From positions 1 to 53,398 of the forward strand of contig NZ_CALART010000057.1 of NCBI RefSeq assembly GCF_937888285.1: DNA of 53,398 nt. Reading direction: 5' to 3'. The position numbers and the translations under genes are program-made. Below, in pieces: positions 1 to 9,949 of this stretch. Every line of letters begins with the position of its first letter. Position 1 is the stretch's first letter. Under the pieces are notes generated by a model. It saw only the letters and a program-made list of their open reading frames with translations. It had not been told where the DNA came from and ran no database searches. This DNA is from an uncultured Aquimonas sp. Its GTDB lineage: Bacteria > Pseudomonadota > Gammaproteobacteria > Xanthomonadales > Xanthomonadaceae.

Positions 1-60
1 TCCTCACAGAAGGAGAAGGCTCGCTTCGAACGGGAGTATTTCCGCATCCTGCTAGATTGA
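1..60 (+). CDS. 3' end of an upstream gene, possibly a sigma-54-type response regulator
   Basis: The first 60 bases read open in frame 1 and end in TGA at 58-60. The 19 codons include a stretch reading ARFEREYF. That resembles the linker before the Fis-type helix-turn-helix of NtrC-family regulators, but here the stop comes where that helix should begin, so the gene would be short. Too little is visible for a firm assignment. Confidence 0.3.
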   Translation, partial: SSQKEKARFEREYFRILLD

Positions 61-92
61 AGCTTCCTCAACCCACCCATGGAGCAAAGCGC

Positions 93-518
93 ATGAACAC
101 CGCACTGTCCCGCCTGGACCGCATCGAAAACCTCTTTCCCGACATGCTGCGCCGCTGGGCGCGGCCCCTGCAGCTGATCGACGAGGCCGAGCTGCCGGCC
201 GACATCCGGCTCGACATCAACGAGAACGACAAGGAATACCTCGTCACCGCCGAGATCCCCGGCGCGAGGAAGGAGGACGTGCGCGTCTCCATCGACGGCA
301 GCTACGTCTCCATCTCGGCCGAGATCAGGAAGGACGAGGAGAAGAAGCAGGGCCGCTCCATCGTCCGCGAGACCTATCGCGGCAACATGTCGCGCGGCTT
401 CTCGCTGGCCAGCGAAGTCGACGACAAGACCGCCGTGGCGAAGCTCGAGGACGGCGTGCTGCACCTGACGCTGCCCAAGCGCGAAGGCTCGGCCCGTACC
501 ACGCTGAAGATCCAGTAG
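93..518 (+). CDS. Hsp20/alpha-crystallin family small heat shock protein
   Basis: This is a 141-residue ATP-independent holdase that binds unfolding cytoplasmic proteins. The alpha-crystallin fold spans about residues 35-138: an acidic segment reading INENDKEYLVTAEIPG, the strand VSISAEIRKDEE, and the conserved tail element GVLHLTLPK. The start at 93 is preferred over an in-frame TTG at 57 because GGAG at 81-84 lies 8 bases upstream. Length and domain order are normal for the family. It stands alone ahead of the deacetylase gene. Its presence beside usp and oxygen-response genes suggests a general stress role, which is inference. Confidence 0.93.
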   Translation: MNTALSRLDRIENLFPDMLRRWARPLQLIDEAELPADIRLDINENDKEYLVTAEIPGARKEDVRVSIDGSYVSISAEIRKDEEKKQGRSIVRETYRGNMSRGFSLASEVDDKTAVAKLEDGVLHLTLPKREGSARTTLKIQ

Positions 519-594
519 CCGTCACGCGACGGGCGCCGCCGGCAGCGGGCTCCCCGCGAGGGCCGCCCGGCTTTCGAAGAAGCAAGGAGCCCGC

Positions 595-1521
595 ATGCTG
601 AGCGCCTACATCACCCACGCAGACTGCGCGCGCCACGACATGGGCGCGGGCCATCCGGAAAGCCCCGAGCGGCTGTCCGCCATCCACGACCGTCTGCTGA
701 TCGCGGGCCTGCTCGACTACATGGCCCCGTACGACGCCCCGCTTGCCACGCAGGCCCAGCTGGCACGCGCGCACACGATGTCGCACGTGCGCGAGCTCAT
801 TGCGATGGCGCCTGCCGAGGGGCTCCGCTTCGTCGACCCAGACACCCGGATGAACCCGCACACCCTGCAGGCCGCGCTGCGCGCCGCCGGAGCCGCGGTG
901 CTGGCCACCGACCTGGTGCTGGCCGGCGAGGCGCCCACCGCCTTCTGCAACGTGCGCCCGCCGGGCCATCACGCCACGCGCGATGCGGCCATGGGCTTCT
1001 GCTTCTTCAACAACGTGGCGGTGGGCATCCGCCACGCGCTGGACGTTCATGGTCTGAAGCGCGTGGCCCGGATCGACTTCGACGTGCACCACGGCAACGG
1101 CAGTGCGGACATCTTCCGCGACGACGGGCGCGTGCTCATGTGCTCCATCTTCGAGAAGGGCCTCTACCCCTTCGCGGGCGAGGACGACGACGGCCCGCGG
1201 ATGGTGAACATCGGGCTGCCCTCGCGCTCGGGCGGCGATGCGTTCAGGGCGGCCGTCACGCACCACTGGCTGCCGGCGCTCGAAGCCTTCGCGCCGCAGC
1301 TCGTGTATGTCTCGGCCGGCTTCGACGGACACCGGGAGGACGACATGGGCAACCTCGGCCTGGTGGAGAACGACTACGCCTGGGTCACCCGGAAGCTCAT
1401 GGACGTGGCGCTGCGCCATTGCGGCGGGCGCGTGATCTCGAGCCTCGAGGGCGGCTATGCGCTGAGCGCCCTCGCCCGCAGCGCCGCGGCGCATGTCAAG
1501 GTGCTGATCGGGGCCGACTGA
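595..1521 (+). CDS. histone deacetylase family protein (AcuC/HDAH-like)
   Basis: This 308-residue zinc-dependent deacetylase belongs to the class II/AcuC-like arginase-deacetylase fold. The signature residues are visible: the His pair H125-H126 in RPPGHHA, the zinc-binding DFDVHHGNG motif (D163, H165) and a later SAGFDGH motif supplying another metal ligand. AGGAGC precedes the ATG. The gene is convergent with actP and close to an acetyl-CoA synthetase gene. In Bacillus, AcuC removes the acetyl group that silences acetyl-CoA synthetase, so the same regulatory pairing is plausible here. Acetylpolyamine hydrolysis is an alternative substrate class for this family. Confidence 0.9.
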   Translation: MLSAYITHADCARHDMGAGHPESPERLSAIHDRLLIAGLLDYMAPYDAPLATQAQLARAHTMSHVRELIAMAPAEGLRFVDPDTRMNPHTLQAALRAAGAAVLATDLVLAGEAPTAFCNVRPPGHHATRDAAMGFCFFNNVAVGIRHALDVHGLKRVARIDFDVHHGNGSADIFRDDGRVLMCSIFEKGLYPFAGEDDDGPRMVNIGLPSRSGGDAFRAAVTHHWLPALEAFAPQLVYVSAGFDGHREDDMGNLGLVENDYAWVTRKLMDVALRHCGGRVISSLEGGYALSALARSAAAHVKVLIGAD

Positions 1522-1573
1522 GCGCCGCGGACGCGGGGCCGGGCGCCTTCGCGCCCCACGATGGCACGCTGGC

Positions 1574-3310
1574 TCAGTGCCCGATCGGGCCGTGCGCGCC
1601 GATACCGGTTTCCGAACGCACCTGCTGTGCCAGGAAGCCGCCCCGGTCGACCTGCGCACGCGCGCTGCGGTCGAGCACCGAGAACAGCCAGATGCCCACG
1701 AAGGCGATGCTCATCGAGAACAGGCACGGCGAGGTGTAGGGAAACAGCGAGGAGCCGGCCGGATGGCCGAGCGTGGCCTCCCAGACTGAGGGCGAGACCA
1801 CCGTGAGCACCACCGAGGAAATCAGCCCGAGGAAGCCGCCGATCACAGCCCCGCGCGTGGTGCAGCCCTTCCAGAGCACCGACATGAAGAGCACCGGGAA
1901 GTTGGCCGAGGCCGCGATGGCGAAGGCCAGCGACACCATGAAGGCGATGTTCTGCTTCTCGAACACGATGCCCAGCAGCACCGCCAGCGCGCCGAGCGCC
2001 AGCGTGGTGATCCTGGACACGCGCAGCTCGGCCGCGCTGCCCGCGTCGCCCTTCCGGATGACGGTGGCGTACAGGTCGTGAGAGACGGCCGAAGCGCCGG
2101 AGAGCGTGAGGCCCGCCACCACGGCCAGGATGGTCGCGAAGGCCACCGCCGAGATGAAGCCGAGGAACACGTTGCCGCCCACGGCGTTCGCCAGGTGGAT
2201 CGCCGCCATGTTGCCGCCGCCCTTGAGCAGGCCCTTGGCGTCGAGGAAGTCCGGATTCGTCAGCACGAAGGTGATGGCGCCGAAGCCGATGATGAAGGTC
2301 AGCAGGTAGAAGTAGCCGATCCATCCGGTCGCCCACATGACCGATTTGCGCGCCTCCTTGGCGCTGGGCACGGTGAAGAAGCGCATCAGGATGTGCGGCA
2401 GCCCGGCCGTGCCGAACATGAGCGCCATGCCGAAGGAGATGGCGGAGATCGGGTCCTTCACGAAATTGCCCGGCCCCATGATCGACTGGCCGATGCCCGC
2501 GGCCACCTCGGCCGTCTTGCCGTCCTTCAGCGCCAGGTCGGTCTTGACCTTGACCGCGCCCGCGAACATCGCCTCGGGGCTGAAGCCGAAGTGCCAGAGC
2601 ACCGAGATCGCCATGAAGCTCGCGCCGCCCAGCAGCAGGCCGGCCTTGATGATCTGCACCCAGGTCGTGGCCGTCATGCCGCCGAAGAGCACGTACACCA
2701 TCATGAGCGAGCCGACGATGACCACCGCGACCCAGTACTCGAGACCGAACAGCAGCTTGATCAGCTGCCCCGCGCCCACCATCTGCGCGATGAGATAGAA
2801 GGCCACCACCACCAGCGTGCCGGAGGCCGCGAAGATGCGCACCGGCGTCTGCCTGAAGCGGAAGGCCGCGACGTCGGCGAAGGTGAACTTGCCGAGGTTG
2901 CGCAGCCGCTCCGCCATCAGGAAGGTGATGACCGGCCACCCCACGAGGAAGCCGATGGAGTAGATCAGCCCGTCGTAGCCGGAGGCCATGACCGCGGCCG
3001 AGATGCCCAGGAACGACGCCGCCGACATGTAGTCGCCGGCGATGGCGAGCCCGTTCTGGAAACCCGTGATGCCGCCGCCGGCCGTGTAGAAGTCGGACGC
3101 CGAGCGGGTGCGCGCCGCGGCCCACTTGGTGATGAAGAGGGTCGCCACCACGAAGAGGCCGAACATGCCGATGGCGGTCCAGTTGGTGGCCTGCTTCTGC
3201 AGCTGGCCGAGGTCGGCACCGGCCGCGAGAGCCGCCGCGCCGAGGGCCGACAGTGCGCAGAAGACCGCCGCGGATCGCGCGCGCAGGATGGTCGAGGAAC
3301 GCAGGCTCAT
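1574..3310 (-). CDS. actP: cation/acetate symporter ActP
   Basis: A 578-residue sodium:solute symporter (SSS family) importing acetate and other short carboxylates. The N-terminus looks like a cleavable signal (MSLRSSTILRARSAAVF then an Ala-rich stretch ending AAGADL), which is typical of ActP. About 13 hydrophobic segments follow, with the family element FYTAGGGITGFQNGLAIAGD near residue 70. The ATG at 3310 overlaps the stop of the upstream DUF485 gene by 4 bases, so the two are translationally coupled. It is divergent from the acetyl-CoA synthetase gene. A longer reading frame upstream of 3310 exists but runs through the DUF485 gene and is rejected. Confidence 0.94.
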   Translation of the reverse strand: MSLRSSTILRARSAAVFCALSALGAAALAAGADLGQLQKQATNWTAIGMFGLFVVATLFITKWAAARTRSASDFYTAGGGITGFQNGLAIAGDYMSAASFLGISAAVMASGYDGLIYSIGFLVGWPVITFLMAERLRNLGKFTFADVAAFRFRQTPVRIFAASGTLVVVAFYLIAQMVGAGQLIKLLFGLEYWVAVVIVGSLMMVYVLFGGMTATTWVQIIKAGLLLGGASFMAISVLWHFGFSPEAMFAGAVKVKTDLALKDGKTAEVAAGIGQSIMGPGNFVKDPISAISFGMALMFGTAGLPHILMRFFTVPSAKEARKSVMWATGWIGYFYLLTFIIGFGAITFVLTNPDFLDAKGLLKGGGNMAAIHLANAVGGNVFLGFISAVAFATILAVVAGLTLSGASAVSHDLYATVIRKGDAGSAAELRVSRITTLALGALAVLLGIVFEKQNIAFMVSLAFAIAASANFPVLFMSVLWKGCTTRGAVIGGFLGLISSVVLTVVSPSVWEATLGHPAGSSLFPYTSPCLFSMSIAFVGIWLFSVLDRSARAQVDRGGFLAQQVRSETGIGAHGPIGH

Positions 3311-3624
3311 GGCTTGTTCCCCTTCACGGCCTTGACCACCGCATCGGAGAGCGCATCGAACTCGGCGTTCGCACGGCGCACGTAGTAGGAGGTGATCGCC
3401 ACGGTGAACACGATCACGCCGAAGCCCAGTGGCATGCCCAGGGTCATGACGCCGTCGCCGATGCGTCGCGCCAGGAATTCCTTGTCGAAGGCCACCAGCA
3501 GCACGAAGCCGTAGTACGCGGCGAGCATCAGCACTGCGAGGGTCCAGCCGAAGCGGTCGCGCCGGCGCTTGAGTTGCTGGTATTTCGGATGCGCGGCGAT
3601 GCGCGCGGCCATGTCGTCTTCCAT
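3307..3624 (-). CDS. DUF485 family inner-membrane protein, ActP partner
   Basis: This 105-residue protein has two central hydrophobic helices (about residues 28-50 and 62-88) flanked by charged ends, the usual DUF485 (YjcH) architecture. In E. coli yjcH lies between acs and actP, and DUF485 proteins accompany acetate/SSS symporters in many bacteria. Here its stop overlaps the actP start (ATGA), which supports joint expression. The start at 3624 has AAGGAGAC just upstream. Its molecular role, perhaps stabilising or modulating the symporter, is not established. Confidence 0.9.
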   Translation of the reverse strand: MEDDMAARIAAHPKYQQLKRRRDRFGWTLAVLMLAAYYGFVLLVAFDKEFLARRIGDGVMTLGMPLGFGVIVFTVAITSYYVRRANAEFDALSDAVVKAVKGNKP

Positions 3625-3678
3625 GGAGTCTCCTTGTTTGCGATGGGCGGATTAGGAACGCACGCAACGGCGCGAGGC

Positions 3679-3692
3679 TTGCGCTGGCGCAA
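3679..3692. promoter_or_regulatory. Fnr-like dyad in the actP/acs intergenic region (weak)
   Basis: The sequence TTGCG-CTGG-CGCAA is a perfect dyad with the spacing of Fnr/Anr sites. It differs from the consensus TTGAT-N4-ATCAA at positions 4 and 5 of both half-sites. It lies about 54 bases upstream of both divergent gene starts. Binding by an Fnr-family protein is only a possibility. Confidence 0.35.
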
Positions 3693-3745
3693 GCCATTCC
3701 TCGTGTGCGCCGGCAAGATCTCGCAACCTTCAAAGGACACGAGAC

Positions 3746-5722
<1,977 letters not shown>

Positions 5723-5731
5723 GCCGGCTGG

Positions 5732-6625
5732 CTAACCGCCCGCCGGGCGCCGGTGAACGGGAAGCGCATCCACAGGGATGCGCAGGTACGCGACGCCGTT
5801 GTCGTCGGCAGGCGGAAGCCGGCCGCCGCGCACGTTCACCTGGATCGACGGAAGGATGAGCGTGGGCACGTCCAGCGTCGCGTCGCGCGCCGTGCGCATC
5901 GCCACGAATTCGTCCGCGCCGATGCCGTCGCGCACATGGATGTTGTGGGCGCGCTGTTGCGCCACGGTGGTCTGCCAACTGGCCTGCCTCGACGGCGGCG
6001 GATAGTCGTGGCAGACGTACATGGCCGTGTCGGGCGGCAGTTCGAGCAGCCTGCGCATCGAACCGTAGAGCTGGCGCGCGTCGCCGCCGGGGAAGTCGGC
6101 GCGTGCGCTGCCGAGGTCGGGCATGAAGAGCGTGTCGCCGACGAAGACCGCGCCGTCGATCAGGTAGGCCATGTCCGCGGGCGTGTGGCCCGGCACCAGC
6201 AAGGCGGTGGCTTCGACTTCACCAATGCCGAAGACTTCGCCGTCCCTGAACAGATGGTCGAACTGGCTTCCGTCGGGCAGGAAGGCGCGCTCGAAGTTGA
6301 AGAGCTTGCAGAAGGTCGACTGGACGACGCGGATGTTCTCGCCGATGGCGATCTTTCCGCCCGCCTGCTGCTGGACGTGGCGCGCGCCGGACAGGTGGTC
6401 CGCGTGCGCATGGGTCTCCAGGATCCAGTCGAGCCGCAGTTCATGTTCGCGCAGATAGTCCAGCAGCCTGTCGGCCGACACGGTGCCGGTGTGGCCCGAC
6501 TTGAAGTCGTAGTCCAGCACCGGGTCGATGACCGCGGCATGCCTGCCCGCGTGTTCCCAGACGACATAGGACACCGTGCCCGTGACGGAATCGAAAAAGC
6601 CCTGGATCGTCGTGCGTGCGGTCAT
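5732..6625 (-). CDS. blh: MBL-fold persulfide dioxygenase-like metallohydrolase (Blh/ETHE1 type)
   Basis: A 297-residue metallo-beta-lactamase-fold protein. The metal motif THAHADHLSG (H72, H74, D76, H77) is present, followed by VPGHTPADMAYLIDG and a VCHDYPP segment, as in ETHE1/Blh enzymes that oxidise glutathione persulfide to sulfite. The start at 6625 is preferred over longer frames because it begins at the conserved N-terminus and sits next to the divergent promoter. It is divergent from an ArsR-type repressor and two YeeE/YedE proteins, the gene set of the bigR operon described in Xylella and Agrobacterium. Expression is probably derepressed by sulfide or persulfide through the 6671-6691 operator. 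Confidence 0.88.
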   Translation of the reverse strand: MTARTTIQGFFDSVTGTVSYVVWEHAGRHAAVIDPVLDYDFKSGHTGTVSADRLLDYLREHELRLDWILETHAHADHLSGARHVQQQAGGKIAIGENIRVVQSTFCKLFNFERAFLPDGSQFDHLFRDGEVFGIGEVEATALLVPGHTPADMAYLIDGAVFVGDTLFMPDLGSARADFPGGDARQLYGSMRRLLELPPDTAMYVCHDYPPPSRQASWQTTVAQQRAHNIHVRDGIGADEFVAMRTARDATLDVPTLILPSIQVNVRGGRLPPADDNGVAYLRIPVDALPVHRRPAGG

Positions 6626-6652
6626 GGTTGCTCCGTGGATGGAAGTCCGGTC

Positions 6653-6691
6653 TTGCGACAAACAATATATATTTGAATATAATATCCAAAT
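6653..6691. promoter_or_regulatory. divergent promoter and BigR-type operator palindrome
   Basis: Positions 6671-6691 form an AT-rich inverted repeat: left arm ATTTGAATAT, one central A, right arm ATATCCAAAT, with 9 of 10 pairs matching. It lies between the divergent blh and bigR genes in an otherwise GC-rich sequence. A TATAAT hexamer at 6678-6683 falls inside the palindrome and TTGCGA at 6653-6658 could be its -35 (19-base spacer). A bound repressor would therefore block RNA polymerase. AT-rich imperfect palindromes of this kind are the known targets of BigR. Confidence 0.75.
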
Positions 6692-6712
6692 CGAAAACGT
6701 CAATCCGGCCCG

Positions 6713-7036
6713 ATGAAGAATTCCACCCTTGCCATCGATCCCGAAGTGCTGCGCGGTGCCGCCGGCAAGGCGGTCGCGGCGCTCAAGCTGCTGGCCAACG
6801 AAGACCGCCTGCTGCTGCTGTGCCAGCTCTCGCAGGGCGAGATGTGCGTGAGCGACCTCGAGCAGGCGCTGGGCATCCATCAGCCCACGCTGTCGCAGCA
6901 ACTGGGTGTACTTCGCAACGAGGGTGTGGTCAACACCCGCCGCGAGGGCAAGAGCATCTTCTACAGCGTGGCCGATCCCGCGATGCTGGAACTCCTCGGC
7001 GTTCTGTATCGCCTCTACTGTCCCCAGGAGAAATGA
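6713..7036 (+). CDS. bigR: ArsR-family persulfide/redox-sensing repressor BigR-like
   Basis: A 107-residue winged-helix repressor. The recognition region reads LGIHQPTLSQQLGVLRNEGV, followed by the wing TRREGKSIFYSV. Two cysteines match the redox pair of BigR/SqrR: C37 in LLLCQL and C103 at the C-terminal RLYCPQ. In BigR the equivalent pair forms a disulfide or polysulfide bridge that releases DNA. An extra cysteine, C45, is present. The ArsR metal-site CVC pattern is absent, so metal sensing is unlikely. It shares a 21-bp palindromic operator with divergent blh, and its stop overlaps the start of the first YeeE/YedE gene. Confidence 0.87.
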   Translation: MKNSTLAIDPEVLRGAAGKAVAALKLLANEDRLLLLCQLSQGEMCVSDLEQALGIHQPTLSQQLGVLRNEGVVNTRREGKSIFYSVADPAMLELLGVLYRLYCPQEK

Positions 7037-7470
7037 TGTCCATCGACTGGAGCCACTTCACGCCGCTCGCCTCGCTGGCTGGCGGCGTGCTCATCGGCAT
7101 CGCCGCCGCGATGTTCGTGCTGCTCAACGGGCGCATCGCGGGCATCAGCGGCGTGCTGGGAGGCCTGCTCAGGCCGTCGAGGGGCGACATCGGCTGGCGC
7201 GTCGCCTTCGTGCTCGGGCTCGTGGGCGCGCCGTCGCTCTACCTGCTCTTCACGGTGCTGCCCCGCCCGCAGATCGACGCCGGCTACGGCACGCTGGTGC
7301 TGGCCGGCCTGCTCGTCGGCCTGGGCACGCGCTACGGCTCCGGCTGCACCAGCGGCCACGGCGTCTGCGGCCTGTCCCGCCTGTCGCCGCGGTCGCTTGT
7401 GGCCACCCTCTCGTTCATGGGCGCGGGCTTCGCCACGGTGTTCGTGGCGCGCCATCTGCCCGGCATCTGA
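7036..7470 (+). CDS. YeeE/YedE family membrane protein, first subunit
   Basis: A 144-residue protein with four to five hydrophobic helices and the family motif RYGSGCTSGHGVCGLSRLS near residues 98-116. Its cysteines are the sulfur-handling residues of YeeE/YedE thiosulfate or sulfur transporters. The ATG at 7036 overlaps the bigR stop. It is chosen over the ATG at 7033 because AGGAG at 7026-7030 is then 5 bases away instead of 2. With the next gene it forms the split two-subunit form found in bigR operons. The transported sulfur species is not known. Confidence 0.88.
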   Translation: MSIDWSHFTPLASLAGGVLIGIAAAMFVLLNGRIAGISGVLGGLLRPSRGDIGWRVAFVLGLVGAPSLYLLFTVLPRPQIDAGYGTLVLAGLLVGLGTRYGSGCTSGHGVCGLSRLSPRSLVATLSFMGAGFATVFVARHLPGI

Positions 7471-7481
7471 GGATGCGCGCC

Positions 7482-7904
7482 ATGATCGCCCTCGCCTCGC
7501 TGCTCGCCGGCCTCGTCTTCGGACTCGGCCTCATCGTCTCGGGCATGGCCAACCCGGCCAAGGTGCTCGGCTTCCTGGACCTCGCCGGCCACTGGGACCC
7601 ATCCCTGGCTTTCGTCATGGCGGGCGCCATCGCCGTCGGATCGGTCGCGTTCCTGGCCGCAAGGCGGCGCAGCAAGTCCCTGCTGGGCGCGGCGATGCGC
7701 CTGCCATCGGCGCGCGGGATCGACCGGCGCCTGGTCGTCGGCAGCGTCGTTTTCGGAGTTGGCTGGGGCATCGCGGGCTTCTGTCCCGGCCCGGGCCTCG
7801 TCGCCCTGGGCATGGGCGAAGCCAAGGCCCTCGTCTTCGTGCTCGCGATGCTCGCGGGCATGGGAATCTTCGAACTCATCGAGCACCGCGGGCGACAGCC
7901 CTGA
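7482..7904 (+). CDS. YeeE/YedE family membrane protein, second subunit
   Basis: A 140-residue polytopic membrane protein. The family signatures are GLGLIVSGMANPAKVLGFLD near the N-terminus and GVGWGIAGFCPGPGLVALG near residue 90, with the conserved Cys of FCPGPG. The ATG at 7482 is preferred over an in-frame ATG at 7473 because GAGG at 7469-7472 would touch the first start but lies 9 bases from the second. It is the other half of the split sulfur transporter. Import of sulfur for blh-mediated oxidation or export of excess are both compatible with the context. Confidence 0.87.
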   Translation: MIALASLLAGLVFGLGLIVSGMANPAKVLGFLDLAGHWDPSLAFVMAGAIAVGSVAFLAARRRSKSLLGAAMRLPSARGIDRRLVVGSVVFGVGWGIAGFCPGPGLVALGMGEAKALVFVLAMLAGMGIFELIEHRGRQP

Positions 7905-7906
7905 CG

Positions 7907-8362
7907 CTACCCGACGGCCGCCTGCTCGTCCGCCGTCGCATGCACCAGCAGCACGGGAACGCATGAGCCGCGCACGATCCGCTCCGTGCTGCTGCCGAGC
8001 AGCAGCTGTCCGAGGCCGCGCCGGCCTCGCGTGCCGGCAATGATCAGGTCGGCATGCCATTCCCGCGCCTCGTCTTCGACGAGGTTGGCCACGGTGCCGT
8101 CCGCTTCGCTGTAGAGCACGGTGTCGACCTCCACGCCCGCGGAACGCACGTGCTCGGCACTTCGGGCGAGCATGCGCGCGGCCTCCGCCCGAAGTTGCGA
8201 CGACCCGTCACGCGCGTAGCCGGCGCGCGAAACCGAGAGATCGTCGATCGCGTGAAGCAGCCGCACCCGGCTTCTCATCGGTTTGGCGAGGCGAATCGCC
8301 TCCTCGATGCCCTGGGCCGATGCCGGGCTGCCGTCTACGGGAACGAGTATTCGTCGATACAC
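7907..8362 (-). CDS. universal stress protein (UspA family)
   Basis: A 151-residue single-domain Usp with an ATP-binding signature (GTRGRRGLGQLLLGSSTERI near residue 115) and the N-terminal strand YRRILVPVDGSP. The start is a GTG at 8362 with AAGGAG 8 bases upstream; a longer upstream reading lacks Usp homology. It is convergent with the sulfur operon and divergent from a second usp gene across a 428-base spacer carrying an Fnr-type site. It is one of seven usp genes or fragments in the window. Confidence 0.9.
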   Translation of the reverse strand: MYRRILVPVDGSPASAQGIEEAIRLAKPMRSRVRLLHAIDDLSVSRAGYARDGSSQLRAEAARMLARSAEHVRSAGVEVDTVLYSEADGTVANLVEDEAREWHADLIIAGTRGRRGLGQLLLGSSTERIVRGSCVPVLLVHATADEQAAVG

Positions 8363-8790
8363 GGATTGCTCCTTGCCGGGCCAGGCTGCATCCATGACCG
8401 CGATGCCAGCCCGCTCTTTGCGCATCGATTCTGCACATCCTCGCGGGCCTTTGGATTGACATGCATCAAGCATCAAGCGCGGATCATGCCCTCCACCACC
8501 CGGATGATGCGGTCGCGGCGTCCGACCGGTTCGGAGCTGCAAGGCGGAGAGAACCCCGGTACAGCGCTCGCGGTTCGTCCTTCTGAACACAGCGCCGGCG
8601 CCACTGTGACCAACCGCGCGCCGGTCTCGAACTCGGGAAGACATGGCGGCTTCCGTTCGCGAGGCGGCAGGACCGGGGCGATGTTGATGTGGCGCAAGCC
8701 CTCCCGCGGCAGGCAACGGAAGAATCTGCCTGCCCGTCGCGCCGGGGCCGGCGGCAGGTGCCTCTTGCAGGCGGCCCCGAGGAGAAGCCC
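8363..8790. other. 428-base intergenic spacer between divergent usp genes
   Basis: No convincing gene is visible on either strand; the open frames here show no family resemblance. Its one clear signal is the Fnr-type site at 8456-8469. The rest may carry promoters for the two usp genes. Confidence 0.5.
8456..8469. promoter_or_regulatory. Fnr/Anr-type binding site
   Basis: TTGAC-ATGC-ATCAA matches the Fnr consensus TTGAT-N4-ATCAA with one substitution. It lies about 94 bases upstream of the minus-strand usp start at 8362 and about 320 bases upstream of the plus-strand usp gene. Position therefore favours control of the minus-strand gene. Confidence 0.65.
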
Positions 8791-9252
8791 ATGTCCGTCT
8801 ACAAGCACGTGCTCGTCCCGCTGGACGGCAGCCCCACGGCCGACTGTGGTCTGCAGGAAGCCATCCGTCTCGCTGGCGAACTCGGAAGCAGGCTGCGTCT
8901 GCTCAACGTGGTCGACGACTTTCCGATGCTGGTGGAGATATCGAGCACCTCCAGTTTCGAGGCCGGCCTGCAGAAGGCGCGCGAGCATGGCGAATCGGTC
9001 CTCTCGCACGCCCTGGCCCGGGCGACGGCCGCGGGAGTCGAGGCCGAGACCGTGCTGCGCGAAGTCACGCAGGAGCGCGTCGCCGAAGTCGTGACCGATG
9101 AGGCCGCGAAAGCAGCCTGCGACCTAATCGTGATGGGCACCCATGGCCGCCGCGGCCTCAGCCGGCTGGCGCTCGGCAGCGACGCCGACCGTGTGGCGCG
9201 AAGCAGCCCCGTGCCGGTGCTGCTGGTGCGTGCGGCAGCGACACCCGCTTGA
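8791..9252 (+). CDS. universal stress protein (UspA family)
   Basis: A 153-residue single-domain Usp. The strand YKHVLVPLDGSP opens the fold and the nucleotide-binding loop GTHGRRGLSRLALGSDADRV lies near residue 115. The ATG has GAGGAG 6 bases upstream. It is followed after 42 bases by an exported Ala/Lys-rich protein, then BON and usp genes on the same strand, so 8,791-10,735 may be one stress transcription unit. It resembles the usp gene at 10,295 in length and layout. Confidence 0.92.
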   Translation: MSVYKHVLVPLDGSPTADCGLQEAIRLAGELGSRLRLLNVVDDFPMLVEISSTSSFEAGLQKAREHGESVLSHALARATAAGVEAETVLREVTQERVAEVVTDEAAKAACDLIVMGTHGRRGLSRLALGSDADRVARSSPVPVLLVRAAATPA

Positions 9253-9294
9253 ATGCACATCCCCCCACGCCCTTTCAACCCAATGGAAAAGAAC

Positions 9295-9918
9295 ATGACA
9301 TCCAACACACTTCGCAAGCTGATGGCATCCGCAGTCATCGCCGCCAGTGCCGGTGCATTTGCCGCCGACTACACCGCGCCCGGACAGCTCAGTCCGCCGG
9401 AGAGCGCAGCACAGAAAGCGGGTAACGCGACGCGCGTTGCGGCCGGCCGGGCCGCGCGCGATGCGGAAAAGGCCGCGCGGCGGGCCATGGACGCCACCAA
9501 GGCTGCTGCCGACAAGGGCAAGGCCACCACCGGCCAGGTCTCGAAGGCCCTGGCCGAAGGCATCCGCCAGGCCGCGCGAAAAGCGGCCCAGGCGGCCACC
9601 CGCCTGGAGGAAAAGGCTGCCATATCGACTGCCAAGGCGGTCGACGACGGCAAGGTCACCGCACAGGCCGCCCAGGAGGAAAGCCGGAAGGCGGCCCACG
9701 CCTCGAGGGAAGCCCTGGCCCGGGCGGAGGAATCGGTGGGCCGGTCCGCGCAGGCCGGCAAGGAGGAAGCCGAGAAGGCGGCGCAAGCCACGCGCGAAGC
9801 ACTCGACAGGGCGGAAGAAGCCATGCGCTCGGCCGCCAGCGCAACCGCCGACGCCTCGGCACGCACGCTCGAAGCGGTGAAGCGCAAGACCCGTGCTGCG
9901 GCTTCCGACGGAAAGTGA
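9295..9918 (+). CDS. exported Ala/Lys-rich helical repeat protein
   Basis: A 207-residue protein of unrecognised family. Residues 1-23 form a signal peptide (basic start, hydrophobic core, AGAFA before ADYT), so it should reach the periplasm. The remainder is almost entirely Ala, Lys, Glu, Arg and Asp, in loose 11-residue-like units such as ARDAEKAARRAMDATKAA. This is an amphipathic-helix pattern like LEA or apolipoprotein-type proteins. The ATG at 9295 is preferred over upstream ATGs at 9253 and 9283 because the signal peptide begins there. It sits between usp and BON genes, suggesting a role in envelope stress; this is inference. It may instead bind DNA-like polyanions if it is retained inside. 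Confidence 0.75.
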   Translation: MTSNTLRKLMASAVIAASAGAFAADYTAPGQLSPPESAAQKAGNATRVAAGRAARDAEKAARRAMDATKAAADKGKATTGQVSKALAEGIRQAARKAAQAATRLEEKAAISTAKAVDDGKVTAQAAQEESRKAAHASREALARAEESVGRSAQAGKEEAEKAAQATREALDRAEEAMRSAASATADASARTLEAVKRKTRAAASDGK

Positions 9919-9949
9919 CGCCCGTGCCCGATCGCCGGAGGGAACGACC

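Noticed and set aside
6616..7035. An N-terminal extension of the first YeeE/YedE protein
   Set aside because: It overlaps bigR in another frame; the ATG at 7036 has a ribosome site.
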